Positions 1-7,783 of a stretch of DNA of 37,145 bases are shown piece by piece (within the stretch, counting starts at the first letter, position 1; each line of letters starts with the position of its first letter). Source of the DNA: Streptomyces sp. TRM64462 (GTDB lineage Bacteria > Actinomycetota > Actinomycetes > Streptomycetales > Streptomycetaceae); the NCBI RefSeq assembly GCF_013362995.1, contig NZ_JABWDV010000293.1, positions 1 through 37,145 of the forward strand, read 5' to 3'. The notes beneath the pieces were generated by a model. That model saw only the letters and a program-made list of their open reading frames with translations, was not told where the DNA came from and ran no database searches. Both the position numbers and the translations under genes were made by a program.

Positions 1-498
1 GTCGGCCTGGCCGAACGCGATCTTGCCCCAGGGGAAGCCGCCGAACGGGGCACGCGCGCGTGCCGCCTCGCCGAGGATCCACACGGCGGCGGCGAACACG
101 GGCCAGGCGGGCAGCCGGGACACCGCGGCGACGCCGAGGCCCGTGGCGCCGACGAAGAGCGCTTCGGCGGCGACGAGGGCCAGCCACGGCACCGGGCCGA
201 CCTCCTCGCCGGTCCACACCAGCAGCGGCAGCAGGAAGCCGAGCCCGGCCAGCAGCCCGAGGCCGAAGCCGGACCGGAGGCGGCGGCCGTACAGGGTCCA
301 GCCGAGGAGCGCGAACGCGGGGAGCGCGAGCCACCACAGCGGCCGCGGCGGGAAGCTCAGGTACAGGAGAACCCCGGACACCACCGCCGCGCCGGGCCGC
401 ACCAGCCGCCGGAGCAACCGCCGGAGCAACCGCGGCCCGCCCGGCTTCTCGGGCTCGGGAGCAGCGGGTACGGCGACGGGGGTGGTGGTGGCGCTCAC
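1..498 (-). CDS. lnt: Apolipoprotein N-acyltransferase, N-terminal part (runs off the window)
   Basis: The visible 166 residues are the N-terminal membrane part of an apolipoprotein N-acyltransferase, which adds the third acyl chain to the N-terminal cysteine of lipoproteins at the cytoplasmic membrane. The sequence has a short Pro/Glu-rich cytosolic start, then alternating hydrophobic segments (for example YLSFPPRPLWWLALPAFALL near residue 40) and the family motif GGFPWGKIAFGQ at the cut edge. The catalytic nitrilase-like domain (Glu-Lys-Cys) lies outside the window. The GTG start at 498 has no purine-rich Shine-Dalgarno sequence. Instead a TAGACT hexamer at 511-506 ends 7 nt before it, so the mRNA is probably leaderless. 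Family call is firm; completeness cannot be judged. Confidence 0.88.
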   Translation of the reverse strand, partial: MSATTTPVAVPAAPEPEKPGGPRLLRRLLRRLVRPGAAVVSGVLLYLSFPPRPLWWLALPAFALLGWTLYGRRLRSGFGLGLLAGLGFLLPLLVWTGEEVGPVPWLALVAAEALFVGATGLGVAAVSRLPAWPVFAAAVWILGEAARARAPFGGFPWGKIAFGQAD

Positions 499-505
499 CC
501 TGGGG

Positions 506-511
506 AGTCTA
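506..511 (-). promoter_or_regulatory. Putative -10 element of a leaderless promoter (lnt)
   Basis: TAGACT on the minus strand, followed by 7 nt and the GTG at 498. TGTCCG 18 nt further upstream is a weak -35 candidate. The spacing puts the transcription start on or next to the start codon. Confidence 0.45.
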
Positions 512-664
512 CGGCGCGCCCCTGAGCCCCGGACATCCGCACCGCCCCGGGCGCGGGGCGGCAGCGACACGTCACGTTCGCGGCCCCGGTCCGGGTCCGA
601 GCGTGCGGGCACGGCCGGTGACCGGCATCGTCGGCGGTCGGCCACGGGGTGCCCGCCGTGTCGG

Positions 665-1258
665 TCAGCGGCCGGCGCCGGAGGTGCGGCGGCGGAGGTG
701 GAGGCGGTGGCGGATGACGCGGACCGCTGTTTCGGCGTCGTCGACGGTGACGGTGAAGCTGCGGCCGTCGCCGAGGGTGAGGACCAGCCCCTCGCCGCGC
801 CGGACGACCACGGCGGTGCCCTTCTCGGGGCGCCAGCGGTAGCCCCAGCCGCCCCACTGCCGGGGCGTGACGCGCGGGGCGAACTCGGCGCCGACGACGT
901 GGTCGAGCGGGATACGGCGCCGGGGCAGGCCCATGTGGCCGCAGCGGACCTCCAGGGCGTTGTGGTCCACGGTCAGCTCGACGTGCGTGAACGCGATGGT
1001 GCCGAACAGGACGAGGAGCCCGACCGCCACACAGCCGATCACCGCCATCAGGACGGCCGTCACACCCGCCGTCCACGCCGCGTCGACCGCCAGCTCGACA
1101 CCGAGCGCGAGGCAGGCCGCGCCGGCCGCGGCCGGCAGCCACTGGACGCGGTTGGTCGCGCGTCCCGTCCAGGTGTCCGGCACGGCGGGCACGAAGCCGG
1201 GGAGCGGTCGCTCGGCACGGGGCTGGTGGACCGGCTCGGGGTCCCTGGGGTCCCTCAT
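665..1258 (-). CDS. Small two-span membrane protein, function unknown
   Basis: A 197-residue protein. It has a soluble N-terminal stretch (GFVPAVPDTWTGR), two strongly hydrophobic segments at about residues 45-95, and a C-terminal soluble domain rich in beta-strand-like residues (LTVDHNALEVRCG, then RRIPLDHVVGAEFAPR and AVVVRRGEGLVLTLGDGRSF). That tail resembles the PH-like or bPH domains common in small actinobacterial membrane proteins, but I cannot assign a named family securely. I chose ATG 1258 because a TACTCT hexamer (1271-1266) ends 7 nt upstream, consistent with a leaderless start; an in-frame ATG at 1279 has no better support. It lies 73 bp downstream of the racemase-like gene on the same strand, but that gap contains its own promoter-like element. 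Confidence 0.72.
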   Translation of the reverse strand: MRDPRDPEPVHQPRAERPLPGFVPAVPDTWTGRATNRVQWLPAAAGAACLALGVELAVDAAWTAGVTAVLMAVIGCVAVGLLVLFGTIAFTHVELTVDHNALEVRCGHMGLPRRRIPLDHVVGAEFAPRVTPRQWGGWGYRWRPEKGTAVVVRRGEGLVLTLGDGRSFTVTVDDAETAVRVIRHRLHLRRRTSGAGR

Positions 1259-1265
1259 AGTCCGG

Positions 1266-1271
1266 AGAGTA
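1266..1271 (-). promoter_or_regulatory. Putative -10 element of a leaderless promoter
   Basis: TACTCT on the minus strand, 7 nt before ATG 1258; no Shine-Dalgarno sequence is present. This decides the start of the small membrane protein gene. Confidence 0.4.
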
Positions 1272-1331
1272 CCGAGCATGCCGCGCCATGGCGCCCGCTC
1301 CGCCGCGACCGGGTGAGGTGGCCCCGCGTCG

Positions 1332-2141
1332 TCAGGCCACCGGTGCGCCCGCGCCCAGCAGGCGGCCCTCCGGGTACCTCAGGGCGGCCGCCGGCAGCTC
1401 CGCGGCGCGGCCGCTGAGCAGTACGGTCAGCGCGGCCGGCCCGGCCGGCCCGGTGCGCGACGGCTGCGCCGGGCCCGCCGGGAGCTCGGCGGCGATACGC
1501 CGCAGGGTCTGCGCGGCGACCGCGTGCGCGGAGCCGTACAGGTCCACGGCCCGGCCGGTGACGGGTCGCAGTGCCGTGCGGATGCGCTCCTCGACCAGCT
1601 CGTAGTGGGTGCAGCCGAGGACGACCGCGGTCACACCGGGCGGCGTCAGGGCGGCGGCCGCGGCGATCGCGGCGTCCACGCGCGCGTCGTCCGCGAACTG
1701 CACGGCGTCGGCGAGCCCCGGGCACGGAACCTCCGCGACGTCGACGCCGGCCGCGAACTCGGCGATCAGCCGCTTCTGATACGCGCTGCCCGTGGTGGCC
1801 GGGGTCGCCCAGATGGCGACGGGCCCGCCCGCCGCGGCGGCCGGCTTGATCGCGGGAACGGTGCCGATGACCGGGATACGGGGCTCCAGCTCCGCGCGCA
1901 GTGCGGGCAGCGCGTGGACCGACGCGGTGTTGCACGCCACCACCAGCGCGTCGGGCCCGTGGGCGGCGGCGGCGCGGGCCACGGCCAGCGCGCGCGTGGT
2001 GAGGTCGTGGGGTGTACGGGGTCCCCAGGGCATGCCGTCCGGGTCCGACGAGAGCACGAGCTCGGCGTCCGGCCGCAGCCGGCGCACGGCGGCCGCCGCC
2101 GGGAGCAGCCCGATGCCGGAGTCCATGAGCGCGATCTTCAC
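1332..2141 (-). CDS. Glutamate/aspartate racemase-family protein
   Basis: A 269-residue member of the cofactor-independent Asp/Glu racemase superfamily (MurI-like), which interconverts D- and L-amino acids using two cysteines as acid and base. Both are present: Cys70 in VVACNTAS and Cys177 in LGCTHYELVEERI. The aspartate loop is DSGIGLLP (Asp7, Ser8), whereas classical MurI proteins read DSGxGGLS, so this is a divergent paralogue. It may not be the housekeeping D-glutamate supplier for peptidoglycan. The segment VIGTVPAIKPAAA also fits the family. The start is GTG 2141, with TAGGGT ending 6 nt before it and no Shine-Dalgarno, so the mRNA is probably leaderless. It is divergent from the glycosyltransferase gene. 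Confidence 0.85.
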   Translation of the reverse strand: MKIALMDSGIGLLPAAAAVRRLRPDAELVLSSDPDGMPWGPRTPHDLTTRALAVARAAAAHGPDALVVACNTASVHALPALRAELEPRIPVIGTVPAIKPAAAAGGPVAIWATPATTGSAYQKRLIAEFAAGVDVAEVPCPGLADAVQFADDARVDAAIAAAAALTPPGVTAVVLGCTHYELVEERIRTALRPVTGRAVDLYGSAHAVAAQTLRRIAAELPAGPAQPSRTGPAGPAALTVLLSGRAAELPAAALRYPEGRLLGAGAPVA

Positions 2142-2147
2142 CCGGTC

Positions 2148-2192
2148 ACCCTAGCCGATGGCCCCTGCACACGCCCCGGTGTGGGGCAGACT
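2148..2192. promoter_or_regulatory. Divergent pair of leaderless-type promoters
   Basis: Only 58 bp separate the two divergent start codons. Minus strand: TAGGGT at 2153-2148, then 6 nt, then GTG 2141. Plus strand: CAGACT at 2187-2192, then 7 nt, then ATG 2200. No convincing -35 hexamers are seen. Opposed transcription starts would lie about 60 bp apart. Confidence 0.45.
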
Positions 2193-2199
2193 GCGGCGA

Positions 2200-3477
2200 A
2201 TGAGCGTGCTTGCGTGGATCGCCCTGGGTTCGTGCGCCGTCTGGGCGTGGCTGCTTCTCGGTCAGGGACTGTTCTGGCGTACCGATCAACGGCTGCCGCA
2301 CACCCCTCCTGAGCCGGGTGGACGGCGGCCGGGCGGCGGCTGGCCTTCCGTGGCGGTCGTCGTTCCGGCCCGGGACGAGGCCGAGGTGCTGCCGGTCAGT
2401 CTGCCGTCGCTGCTCGCGCAGGACTATCCGGGGCGGGCGGAGGTCGTCCTCGTCGACGACGGCAGCACGGACGGTACGGGGGACCTGGCGCGCGAGCTGT
2501 CGGAGCGGTGCGGCGGGCTGCCGCTGAGCGTGGTGTCGCCGGGTCCGCCGGAGCCGGGGTGGACCGGCAAGCTGTGGGCGGTGCGATACGGAATCGGGGT
2601 GGCACGCGCGCGTAGCGGCGACGACCACGGCCCGGCCACCGGACGCGACGCCGGTGCCGGCCCCCGCACCGGTACCGGCACCGGCCCCGGGCGTACGCCT
2701 GCCGATTTCCTGCTGCTCACGGACGCCGACATCGCGCACGAGCCGGACAGCCTGCGCCGCCTGGTCGCCGCCGCCCGCGCACACGAGCTCGACCTCGTCT
2801 CGCAGATGGCGCGGCTGCGCGTGGCGAACATCTGGGAACGGCTGATCGTCCCGGCCTTCGTCTATTTCTTCTGTCAGCTCTATCCGTTCCGGTGGATCAA
2901 CCGGGACGGGGCGCGGACGGCGGCCGCGGCGGGCGGCTGCGTCCTGCTGCGGGCCGAGGCGGCGGAGCGGGCGCGGATTCCGGACGCGATCCGGGACGCG
3001 GTGATCGACGACGTGGCGCTGGCCCGGGCGGTACGGCGCGCGGGCGGGCGGATCTGGCTGGGGCTCGCCGAGCACGTCGACAGTGTCCGGCCGTATCCGG
3101 GCCTGGCCGATCTGTGGCGGATGGTGGCGCGCAGCGCGTACGCGCAACTGCGGCACAGCGCGCTGCTCCTCGCCGGGACGGTGGCGGGGCTCGCGCTGGT
3201 GTACCTGGCGCCCCCGGTGTGCCTGGCGGCGGGTGTGCTGACCGGCGACGGGGTGGCGGCCTGGGCGGGGGGTGCGGCGTGGGCGGTGATGGCGGGGACG
3301 TACGTGCCGATACTCCGCTACTACCGGCAGCCGCTGTGGCCGGCGCCGCTGCTGCCGGTGACGGCGCTCCTCTATCTCCTGATGACGGTCGACTCGGCGG
3401 TGCGGCACCACCAGGGGCGGGGCGCCGCCTGGAAGGGGCGGACGTATCCGCGCCCGCAGGCGGCGCCTGAGCGCTGA
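2200..3477 (+). CDS. HpnB-like membrane glycosyltransferase (GT2)
   Basis: A 425-residue family 2 glycosyltransferase resembling the hopanoid-associated HpnB group. It has an N-terminal membrane span (residues 3-24), a GT-A domain beginning VAVVVPARDEAEVLP with VDDGSTDGT at 85-93, a DAD metal-binding motif at 175-177 and VIDDVALARAVRRAG further on. The block around FFCQLYPFRWINRDGARTAA matches HpnB-type enzymes. Three or four hydrophobic segments close the protein, so the active site should face the cytoplasm at the membrane. An unusual Gly/Thr/Pro-rich insert occupies about residues 138-168, just before DAD. No squalene-hopene cyclase or other hopanoid gene is visible nearby, so the acceptor is open. 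ATG 2200 is preferred over an upstream ATG at 2158 because of the CAGACT-N7-ATG leaderless arrangement. Confidence 0.82.
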   Translation: MSVLAWIALGSCAVWAWLLLGQGLFWRTDQRLPHTPPEPGGRRPGGGWPSVAVVVPARDEAEVLPVSLPSLLAQDYPGRAEVVLVDDGSTDGTGDLARELSERCGGLPLSVVSPGPPEPGWTGKLWAVRYGIGVARARSGDDHGPATGRDAGAGPRTGTGTGPGRTPADFLLLTDADIAHEPDSLRRLVAAARAHELDLVSQMARLRVANIWERLIVPAFVYFFCQLYPFRWINRDGARTAAAAGGCVLLRAEAAERARIPDAIRDAVIDDVALARAVRRAGGRIWLGLAEHVDSVRPYPGLADLWRMVARSAYAQLRHSALLLAGTVAGLALVYLAPPVCLAAGVLTGDGVAAWAGGAAWAVMAGTYVPILRYYRQPLWPAPLLPVTALLYLLMTVDSAVRHHQGRGAAWKGRTYPRPQAAPER

Positions 3478-3499
3478 GCCTCAATCAGGTCGTATGCGC

Positions 3500-4807
3500 C
3501 TATTTCCTGCCGGGTGTCCAGTTCATGCCCCAGCCGTACTCGCGGTCGACGGTGCGCTGGGGGCTGACGCCGCGGGGCGGGACGAGGTAGCGGGCCTCGC
3601 GCTGGACGACGAGGTCGCTGCCCTGGCGGGTGATCAGGGCGAGGGCGCAGACGGTGGACGGGACGGTGCACTCGTCGAGGAAGAACTCGACGGGCGCGCC
3701 GTGCTGCGGGGTGAGCGTGACGGTGGCGTGCAGGTCGGCGAAGCTGCGGGCGCCCTCGTAGATGGTGACGAAGACGAGGATCCTGCGGAACGCGTCCTTG
3801 TGGTCGAGGTTGACGGTGAGGTTCTCGCCGGTGGCGACGGCCCCGGTGCGGTCGTCGCCGTCGAGGTGGATGTACGGCGGCCGGCGCAGCGCCCCGAAGG
3901 CGTTGCCGAGTGCCTGGACGACGCCCTTGCTGCCGTCGGTCAGCTCGTACAGGGCGCACAGGTCGAGGTCGAGGTCGGAGTGCTGGGCGACGGCGCGGCC
4001 GCGCTTGGCGCCCCAGCCGCGGAACTGCTTGCGCATCTCCCAGTTGAGGTTGACGCGCATGGCGCCGGAGCTGCCGCCCTGCTTGGCGAGGGAGACGGTG
4101 GGGGCCTCCTTCGTCAGGGTGACCTTGGAGAGCCGTACGGGAGCGGTGGGCGCGGCCGGTGCGGCCGGCGGTGCCGGGGGTGCGGGCGGGGGCGCCGTCC
4201 AGGTGGGAGCCGGTGGTGCCGGAGCGGGCGCCGGGGTGGGGGCCGGGGCCGTGGCCGGGCGCTGCCGGGGCACGGGCTGCTGCGGTTCGTCGACCGTGAT
4301 GCCGAAGTCCGTCGCGAGCCCCGCAAGGCCCGTCCCGTACCCCTGCCCCACCGCGCGGAACTTCCAGCCGCCCTGGCGCCGGTAGAGCTCGCCCAGGATG
4401 AACGCGGTCTCCACGGTCGCGTCCCGGCTCTCGTACCGCGCGAGCTCCGTCCCGTCGGCCGCGTCCACGACGCGGATGTACAGGTCCGGCACGCGCCCGA
4501 AGGCGCCGCCGTCCGCCGACGCGGCGAGCACGACGCGCTCGACGGACGGCTCGACCTGCGGGAGCCGGACGGTGAGCGCGTCCGTCACGGAGCCGCCGGC
4601 GGTGCGCTTTCCGTCATGACGTACGGAACCCGAGGGGTGCGTCGCCTGGTTGTAAAACACGAAGTCCGCGTCGGAGCGCACCTTCCCCGACACGAGCAGT
4701 AGTGCCGAGGCGTCGACGTCCGGCACCCCCGGACCCGAACGCCATCCCAATTCGACACGAAGATCTCGCGTCGGCACCGGAACATTGGCTCCCTTAAGCA
4801 TGGACAT
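3500..4807 (-). CDS. TerD-family stress protein with a TerD and a TerA-like domain
   Basis: A 435-residue cytoplasmic protein with two related domains. Residues 1-170 form a TerD domain, with a KGANVPV start and the calcium-site region [20 protein letters not shown] followed by FVFYNQ. A Pro/Ala linker covers about 175-245. The second domain starts again with the TerD-like [14 protein letters not shown] and continues as a TerA-type domain, including [17 protein letters not shown] and [11 protein letters not shown]. Tellurium-resistance family proteins bind calcium and act in stress and development in actinomycetes. The start at 4807 is preferred because GGGGG lies 5 nt upstream; ATGs at 4819 and 4801 are alternatives. 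It converges with the glycosyltransferase gene, 22 bp between stops, and stands alone without other ter genes. Confidence 0.87.
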   Translation of the reverse strand: MSMLKGANVPVPTRDLRVELGWRSGPGVPDVDASALLLVSGKVRSDADFVFYNQATHPSGSVRHDGKRTAGGSVTDALTVRLPQVEPSVERVVLAASADGGAFGRVPDLYIRVVDAADGTELARYESRDATVETAFILGELYRRQGGWKFRAVGQGYGTGLAGLATDFGITVDEPQQPVPRQRPATAPAPTPAPAPAPPAPTWTAPPPAPPAPPAAPAAPTAPVRLSKVTLTKEAPTVSLAKQGGSSGAMRVNLNWEMRKQFRGWGAKRGRAVAQHSDLDLDLCALYELTDGSKGVVQALGNAFGALRRPPYIHLDGDDRTGAVATGENLTVNLDHKDAFRRILVFVTIYEGARSFADLHATVTLTPQHGAPVEFFLDECTVPSTVCALALITRQGSDLVVQREARYLVPPRGVSPQRTVDREYGWGMNWTPGRK

Positions 4808-5052
4808 GCCCGCCCCCATCGCGTGTCGGCGCCGCTGATTTATGTATCCGCCACGTTAATCCCGCCGGTACGGCGTTGCCCCGGAGACCCGTGGGTAACC
4901 CCGTTCCAGCTCGGCTTTTGCGCGATCATTACGCTGCGACGGAGTCGATCAGCGACCGATTTTCCCCTGTTGGGTCACATTGGTGTTCCACAGCAACTCA
5001 GAACGCGTCAAACAACCCGCTTATCGGCCTTCCAACCAGCACATCGTGGGCT

Positions 5053-5058
5053 TAACTT
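5053..5058 (+). promoter_or_regulatory. Putative -10 element of a leaderless promoter (DUF6643 gene)
   Basis: TAACTT followed by 6 nt and ATG 5065; no Shine-Dalgarno. The rest of 4808-5064, between divergent genes, is the least GC-rich stretch of this part. I find no small gene in it. Confidence 0.4.
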
Positions 5059-5064
5059 AGGGCC

Positions 5065-5556
5065 ATGACCTCCCCCCGTGCCTCGTACGGCGGTGCGTAC
5101 TACAACGCGCCGCCGTTCCCGGACACCCCGATCTACGACTCCCTGGTCGCAGAGCGGGGCACGCCTCAGATCGCCCCGATCCGAGTGCCCTCCGCGTACG
5201 ACACCGGCAGCACGTACCTGCCGGCGCTGCCCGCGGTCCTTCCCGCCCTCCCGGCGGCCCCCTCCCCCCAGCACGCGCCCACCTACGGCGGCGGGTACGG
5301 CTACCCCCAGCCGGCCGCTCCCCAGCCCGCGCCACTGCAGCACGCCATGGCGCCGCACATCCCGCAGCAGGCCCAGCCGCCCCGCGGCTACGGCTACCCG
5401 GGCCCGCAGCAGCAGCATCCGCAGCAGCAGCGCCCCATGGGCGGCGGGTACGAGGCGATGCGCCCGGTGGCGGCGCCCCGCCCGGCGGCCGCCGCGCCGG
5501 CGCCCGCGCCGTACGACGATCCGTACCGCCGTCCCTACCAGGGGGGCGGTTACTAG
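5065..5556 (+). CDS. DUF6643 family protein, Pro/Gln/Tyr-rich
   Basis: A 163-residue protein of a small family conserved in streptomycetes that I recognise as DUF6643 from its N-terminus (PDTPIYDSLVAERGTPQIAP then RVPSAYDTGSTY). The rest is low complexity: Ala/Pro runs, then a Gly-Tyr-Pro and Gln-rich segment (GGGYGYPQPAAPQ; QQQHPQQQRPMGGGY) ending QGGGY. It lacks a signal peptide or membrane span. The composition resembles disordered, possibly phase-separating or structural proteins, but that is only composition. It probably has its own promoter, with TAACTT 6 nt before ATG. Function is unknown. Confidence 0.8.
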   Translation: MTSPRASYGGAYYNAPPFPDTPIYDSLVAERGTPQIAPIRVPSAYDTGSTYLPALPAVLPALPAAPSPQHAPTYGGGYGYPQPAAPQPAPLQHAMAPHIPQQAQPPRGYGYPGPQQQHPQQQRPMGGGYEAMRPVAAPRPAAAAPAPAPYDDPYRRPYQGGGY

Positions 5557-5613
5557 CGGCGGGCGGGATCCGTCGGTCTCCCGACGGCCTGGAGGCCCTG
5601 GCAGGATGACGCC

Positions 5614-6567
5614 ATGCCAAGTGATGAGGTCATGCCCCTGCCTGTCGTGAGCTCCTTGCACATCCACCCGGTGAAGTCCCTGGGTGGTTCCTCGCCCGCG
5701 CAGGCGGTCGTGGAGCCCTGGGGCTTGGCCGGTGACCGCCGCTGGATGCTGGTGGACACGGCAGGCAAGGCGGTGACCCAGCGTCAGTACGCACGGCTGG
5801 CCCTGGCCTCCGCCGACCCGCTGCCCGGGCCCGGCGGAGGCCTCCGCGTGTCCGCGCCCGGACGGGAGCCGCTGACGGTCGCGGTGCCCGACCCGGGGCG
5901 CGGGACGGTGCCGGTGGACATCTTCGGTACGAAGGTGGAGGCGGTGCCGGCGGGCACGGGCGCCGAGCGGGACTCGGAGCGGGACGCGGACGCGGCGGGC
6001 GGACCGGGGGGCGAGCCGGGCGTCGGCGACGCAGGTGACCCGGACGCGTGGTTCAGCGCGTACCTGGACGCCGATGTGCGCCTGGTGCACATGGACGATC
6101 CGGCGCACCGCCGGCCCGTCAACCCGAAGTACGCACGGCCGGGCGACACGGTCAACTTCGCGGACGGCTATCCGCTGCTCGCCACCACGACCGCGTCGCT
6201 GGACGCGCTCAACGCGCTGATCGCGCGGGGCGACCACGCCGAGGAGGGGCCGCTGCCCATGGAGCGGTTCCGGCCGACCGTGGTGGTCGAGGGCACCGCG
6301 CCCTGGGACGAGGACGGGTGGACGCGTCTCGCCATCGGCGACGTGACGTTCCGGGCCGTCAAGCAGTGCGGGCGCTGTGTCGTGACGACCACCGACCAGC
6401 GCACGGCGGTGAGGGGCAAGGAGCCGCTGCGCACCCTCGGTCGGCACCGCCGCTTCGGCGGCAAGCTCGCCTTCGGAATGCTCCTTGTCCCGGAGACCAC
6501 CGGGACCCTGCGCGTCGGGGACCCGGTGGAGATCCTGGAGCGGCGCGAACCCCCGACTCACGCATAG
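5614..6567 (+). CDS. MOSC domain protein with N-terminal beta-barrel domain
   Basis: A 317-residue protein of the YcbX/mARC type. The N-terminal MOSC_N beta-barrel includes LHIHPVKSLGGSS and GLAGDRRWMLVD. The MOSC domain (about 170-310) contains FRPTVVVEG and KQCGRCVVTTTDQRT, with Cys252 and Cys255; a cysteine at this place ligands the molybdenum cofactor in homologues. Such enzymes reduce N-hydroxylated compounds or transfer sulfur to molybdenum enzymes. There is no fused ferredoxin domain, so an external electron donor would be needed. A Gly/Asp/Glu-rich insert (about 118-140) interrupts the barrel. CAGGAT ends 6 nt before ATG 5614, and AGGA also overlaps a weak Shine-Dalgarno position, so leadered or leaderless initiation are both possible. 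It lies 57 bp after the DUF6643 gene. Confidence 0.88.
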   Translation: MPSDEVMPLPVVSSLHIHPVKSLGGSSPAQAVVEPWGLAGDRRWMLVDTAGKAVTQRQYARLALASADPLPGPGGGLRVSAPGREPLTVAVPDPGRGTVPVDIFGTKVEAVPAGTGAERDSERDADAAGGPGGEPGVGDAGDPDAWFSAYLDADVRLVHMDDPAHRRPVNPKYARPGDTVNFADGYPLLATTTASLDALNALIARGDHAEEGPLPMERFRPTVVVEGTAPWDEDGWTRLAIGDVTFRAVKQCGRCVVTTTDQRTAVRGKEPLRTLGRHRRFGGKLAFGMLLVPETTGTLRVGDPVEILERREPPTHA

Positions 6568-6625
6568 GCGTGGCCCCGCTGGGAACCCGGTCGGTCCGAG
6601 AGGAGCTGCGAAGGGGGTGGGGTCG

Positions 6626-7246
6626 GTGTACGCGACGGCCGCCGGTCTGTGGCGGTGGCGGCGCAACACCCTGCGCCGCGCGACCGATCTCGTCGAGGCG
6701 TGGGTGGCGTTCGTCGCCCTGTTGCTGCTCTGTCTCGCCGCGCCGCTGGTGGGCTGGTTCGCCGGCTCCGCGGCCGACGCGCGGCTCCAGGAGGACGCCC
6801 GGCTGCAGCAGGAGCTGCGCCACCGGGTGGTCGCCGAGGTGCTGGGCGCGGCGGCGCCCGGGACCGGCACCGCGGCGGTGCTGCCCGACCCGGCGGCCGC
6901 CGCCGACCGGCAGCTGCGCACGCCGGTCGAGGCCCGCTGGACGGCGCCCGACGGCACGGTGCGCACCGGCACGCTCAACGCGTCCCGCGAGGTGGCCGAC
7001 CCCGGCGACACGTTCCCGGTGTGGGTCGACGCGCGGGGCGGGCTGGTCGAGCCGCCGCTGAACGCGGGCACCGCGCGGGAGCACGCCGTGCTGACCGGAG
7101 TCGGCGCGGCCACGGTCACGGCGGTGTTCGTCGAGGGCACCCGGCGGTTGATCGTATGGAGGCTGGTGCAACAGCGGTACGCACGCCTGGACCAGGCGTG
7201 GGCACGAACGGGCCCCGACTGGGGCCGTGCGGACACGGGCGGCTGA
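6626..7246 (+). CDS. Rv1733c-like membrane protein
   Basis: A 206-residue protein resembling the Rv1733c family (a mycobacterial dormancy antigen family of unknown biochemical role). Features are a short cytosolic start with the typical LWRWRRNTLRRATDLVEAWV, a first membrane span (about 27-48), an extracytoplasmic middle domain carrying TPVEARWTAPDGTVRTGTL and DPGDTFPVWVDARG, and a second span near 155-172. It ends in a cytosolic tail. GTG 6626 is chosen because AGGGGG lies 8 nt upstream; GTG 6617 is possible. It follows the MOSC gene by 58 bp. Confidence 0.78.
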   Translation: MYATAAGLWRWRRNTLRRATDLVEAWVAFVALLLLCLAAPLVGWFAGSAADARLQEDARLQQELRHRVVAEVLGAAAPGTGTAAVLPDPAAAADRQLRTPVEARWTAPDGTVRTGTLNASREVADPGDTFPVWVDARGGLVEPPLNAGTAREHAVLTGVGAATVTAVFVEGTRRLIVWRLVQQRYARLDQAWARTGPDWGRADTGG

Positions 7247-7783
7247 CGGACCGGGCCCGGGCGGCAGGCCCGCCGGGGAACGGGAGACCGGCCGGCCCAC
7301 GAGACGGCCAGGCCCCGCGAGGCTGACCAGCCGGGCACCGGGCGGCAGGCCCACTGGCCGCAGCCGAGAACGGAAAGGCGACGCGACGGGACCGCGACGC
7401 GGGCCCAGCCGGACCGGAGACGGAAGCGGCGGCGACCGGGAAACCCGACGCCGTCAGCCGCCACGGCAAACCCTGCGGGCACGGCAGCTCAAGCCCGGCG
7501 GCGCGGGAGCTCAAGCCCGGCGGGTGCCGGGGCAAGCCCGGCGAGTGCAGGAGCAACCCCGGCCGGTGCGGGGCCAAGCCCGGCGAGTGCAGGAGCAAGT
7601 CCGTGGGTGTCGGGGGGCTGAGCCGGGGTGGAGCGGGCAACTCGGTGTCGTCGTGCGCGCTACGGTGGTGCGACGGGTCCGGCGCGGCACCCGGCCCGCC
7701 GGTCGGCGGCCGTTCGGCGGCGGCTTCCGGAGGGCCGGCGACGGTGGGCCGGCGAGCGCACGAGGTGGGGGCAGAGCAGCACC
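7247..7783. other. 537-bp gene-poor stretch before the beta-helix-AAA gene
   Basis: No open frame here has convincing codon use or homology. It contains GC-rich direct repeats (the 21-bp array described separately). A TACGGT hexamer at 7661-7666 is a weak -10 candidate for the downstream gene and would give a leader of about 110 nt. No tRNA or terminator with a T-run is seen. Confidence 0.5.
7488..7617. repeat. 21-bp degenerate tandem repeat, about six copies
   Basis: Units read approximately CAAGCCCGGCGAGTGCAGGAG. Two copies are identical (starting near 7533 and 7575); the others are diverged and the first two are 22-23 bp. No unique spacers separate the units, so this is a minisatellite and not a CRISPR array. 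Confidence 0.75.

Noticed and set aside
5008..7482. Long minus-strand open frame (824 codons) opposite DUF6643, MOSC and Rv1733c-like genes
   Set aside because: Codon pattern and absence of motifs show it is the complement of the plus-strand genes.
7488..7617. Possible CRISPR array
   Set aside because: The 21-bp units are contiguous, without unique spacers, and no cas gene is present.
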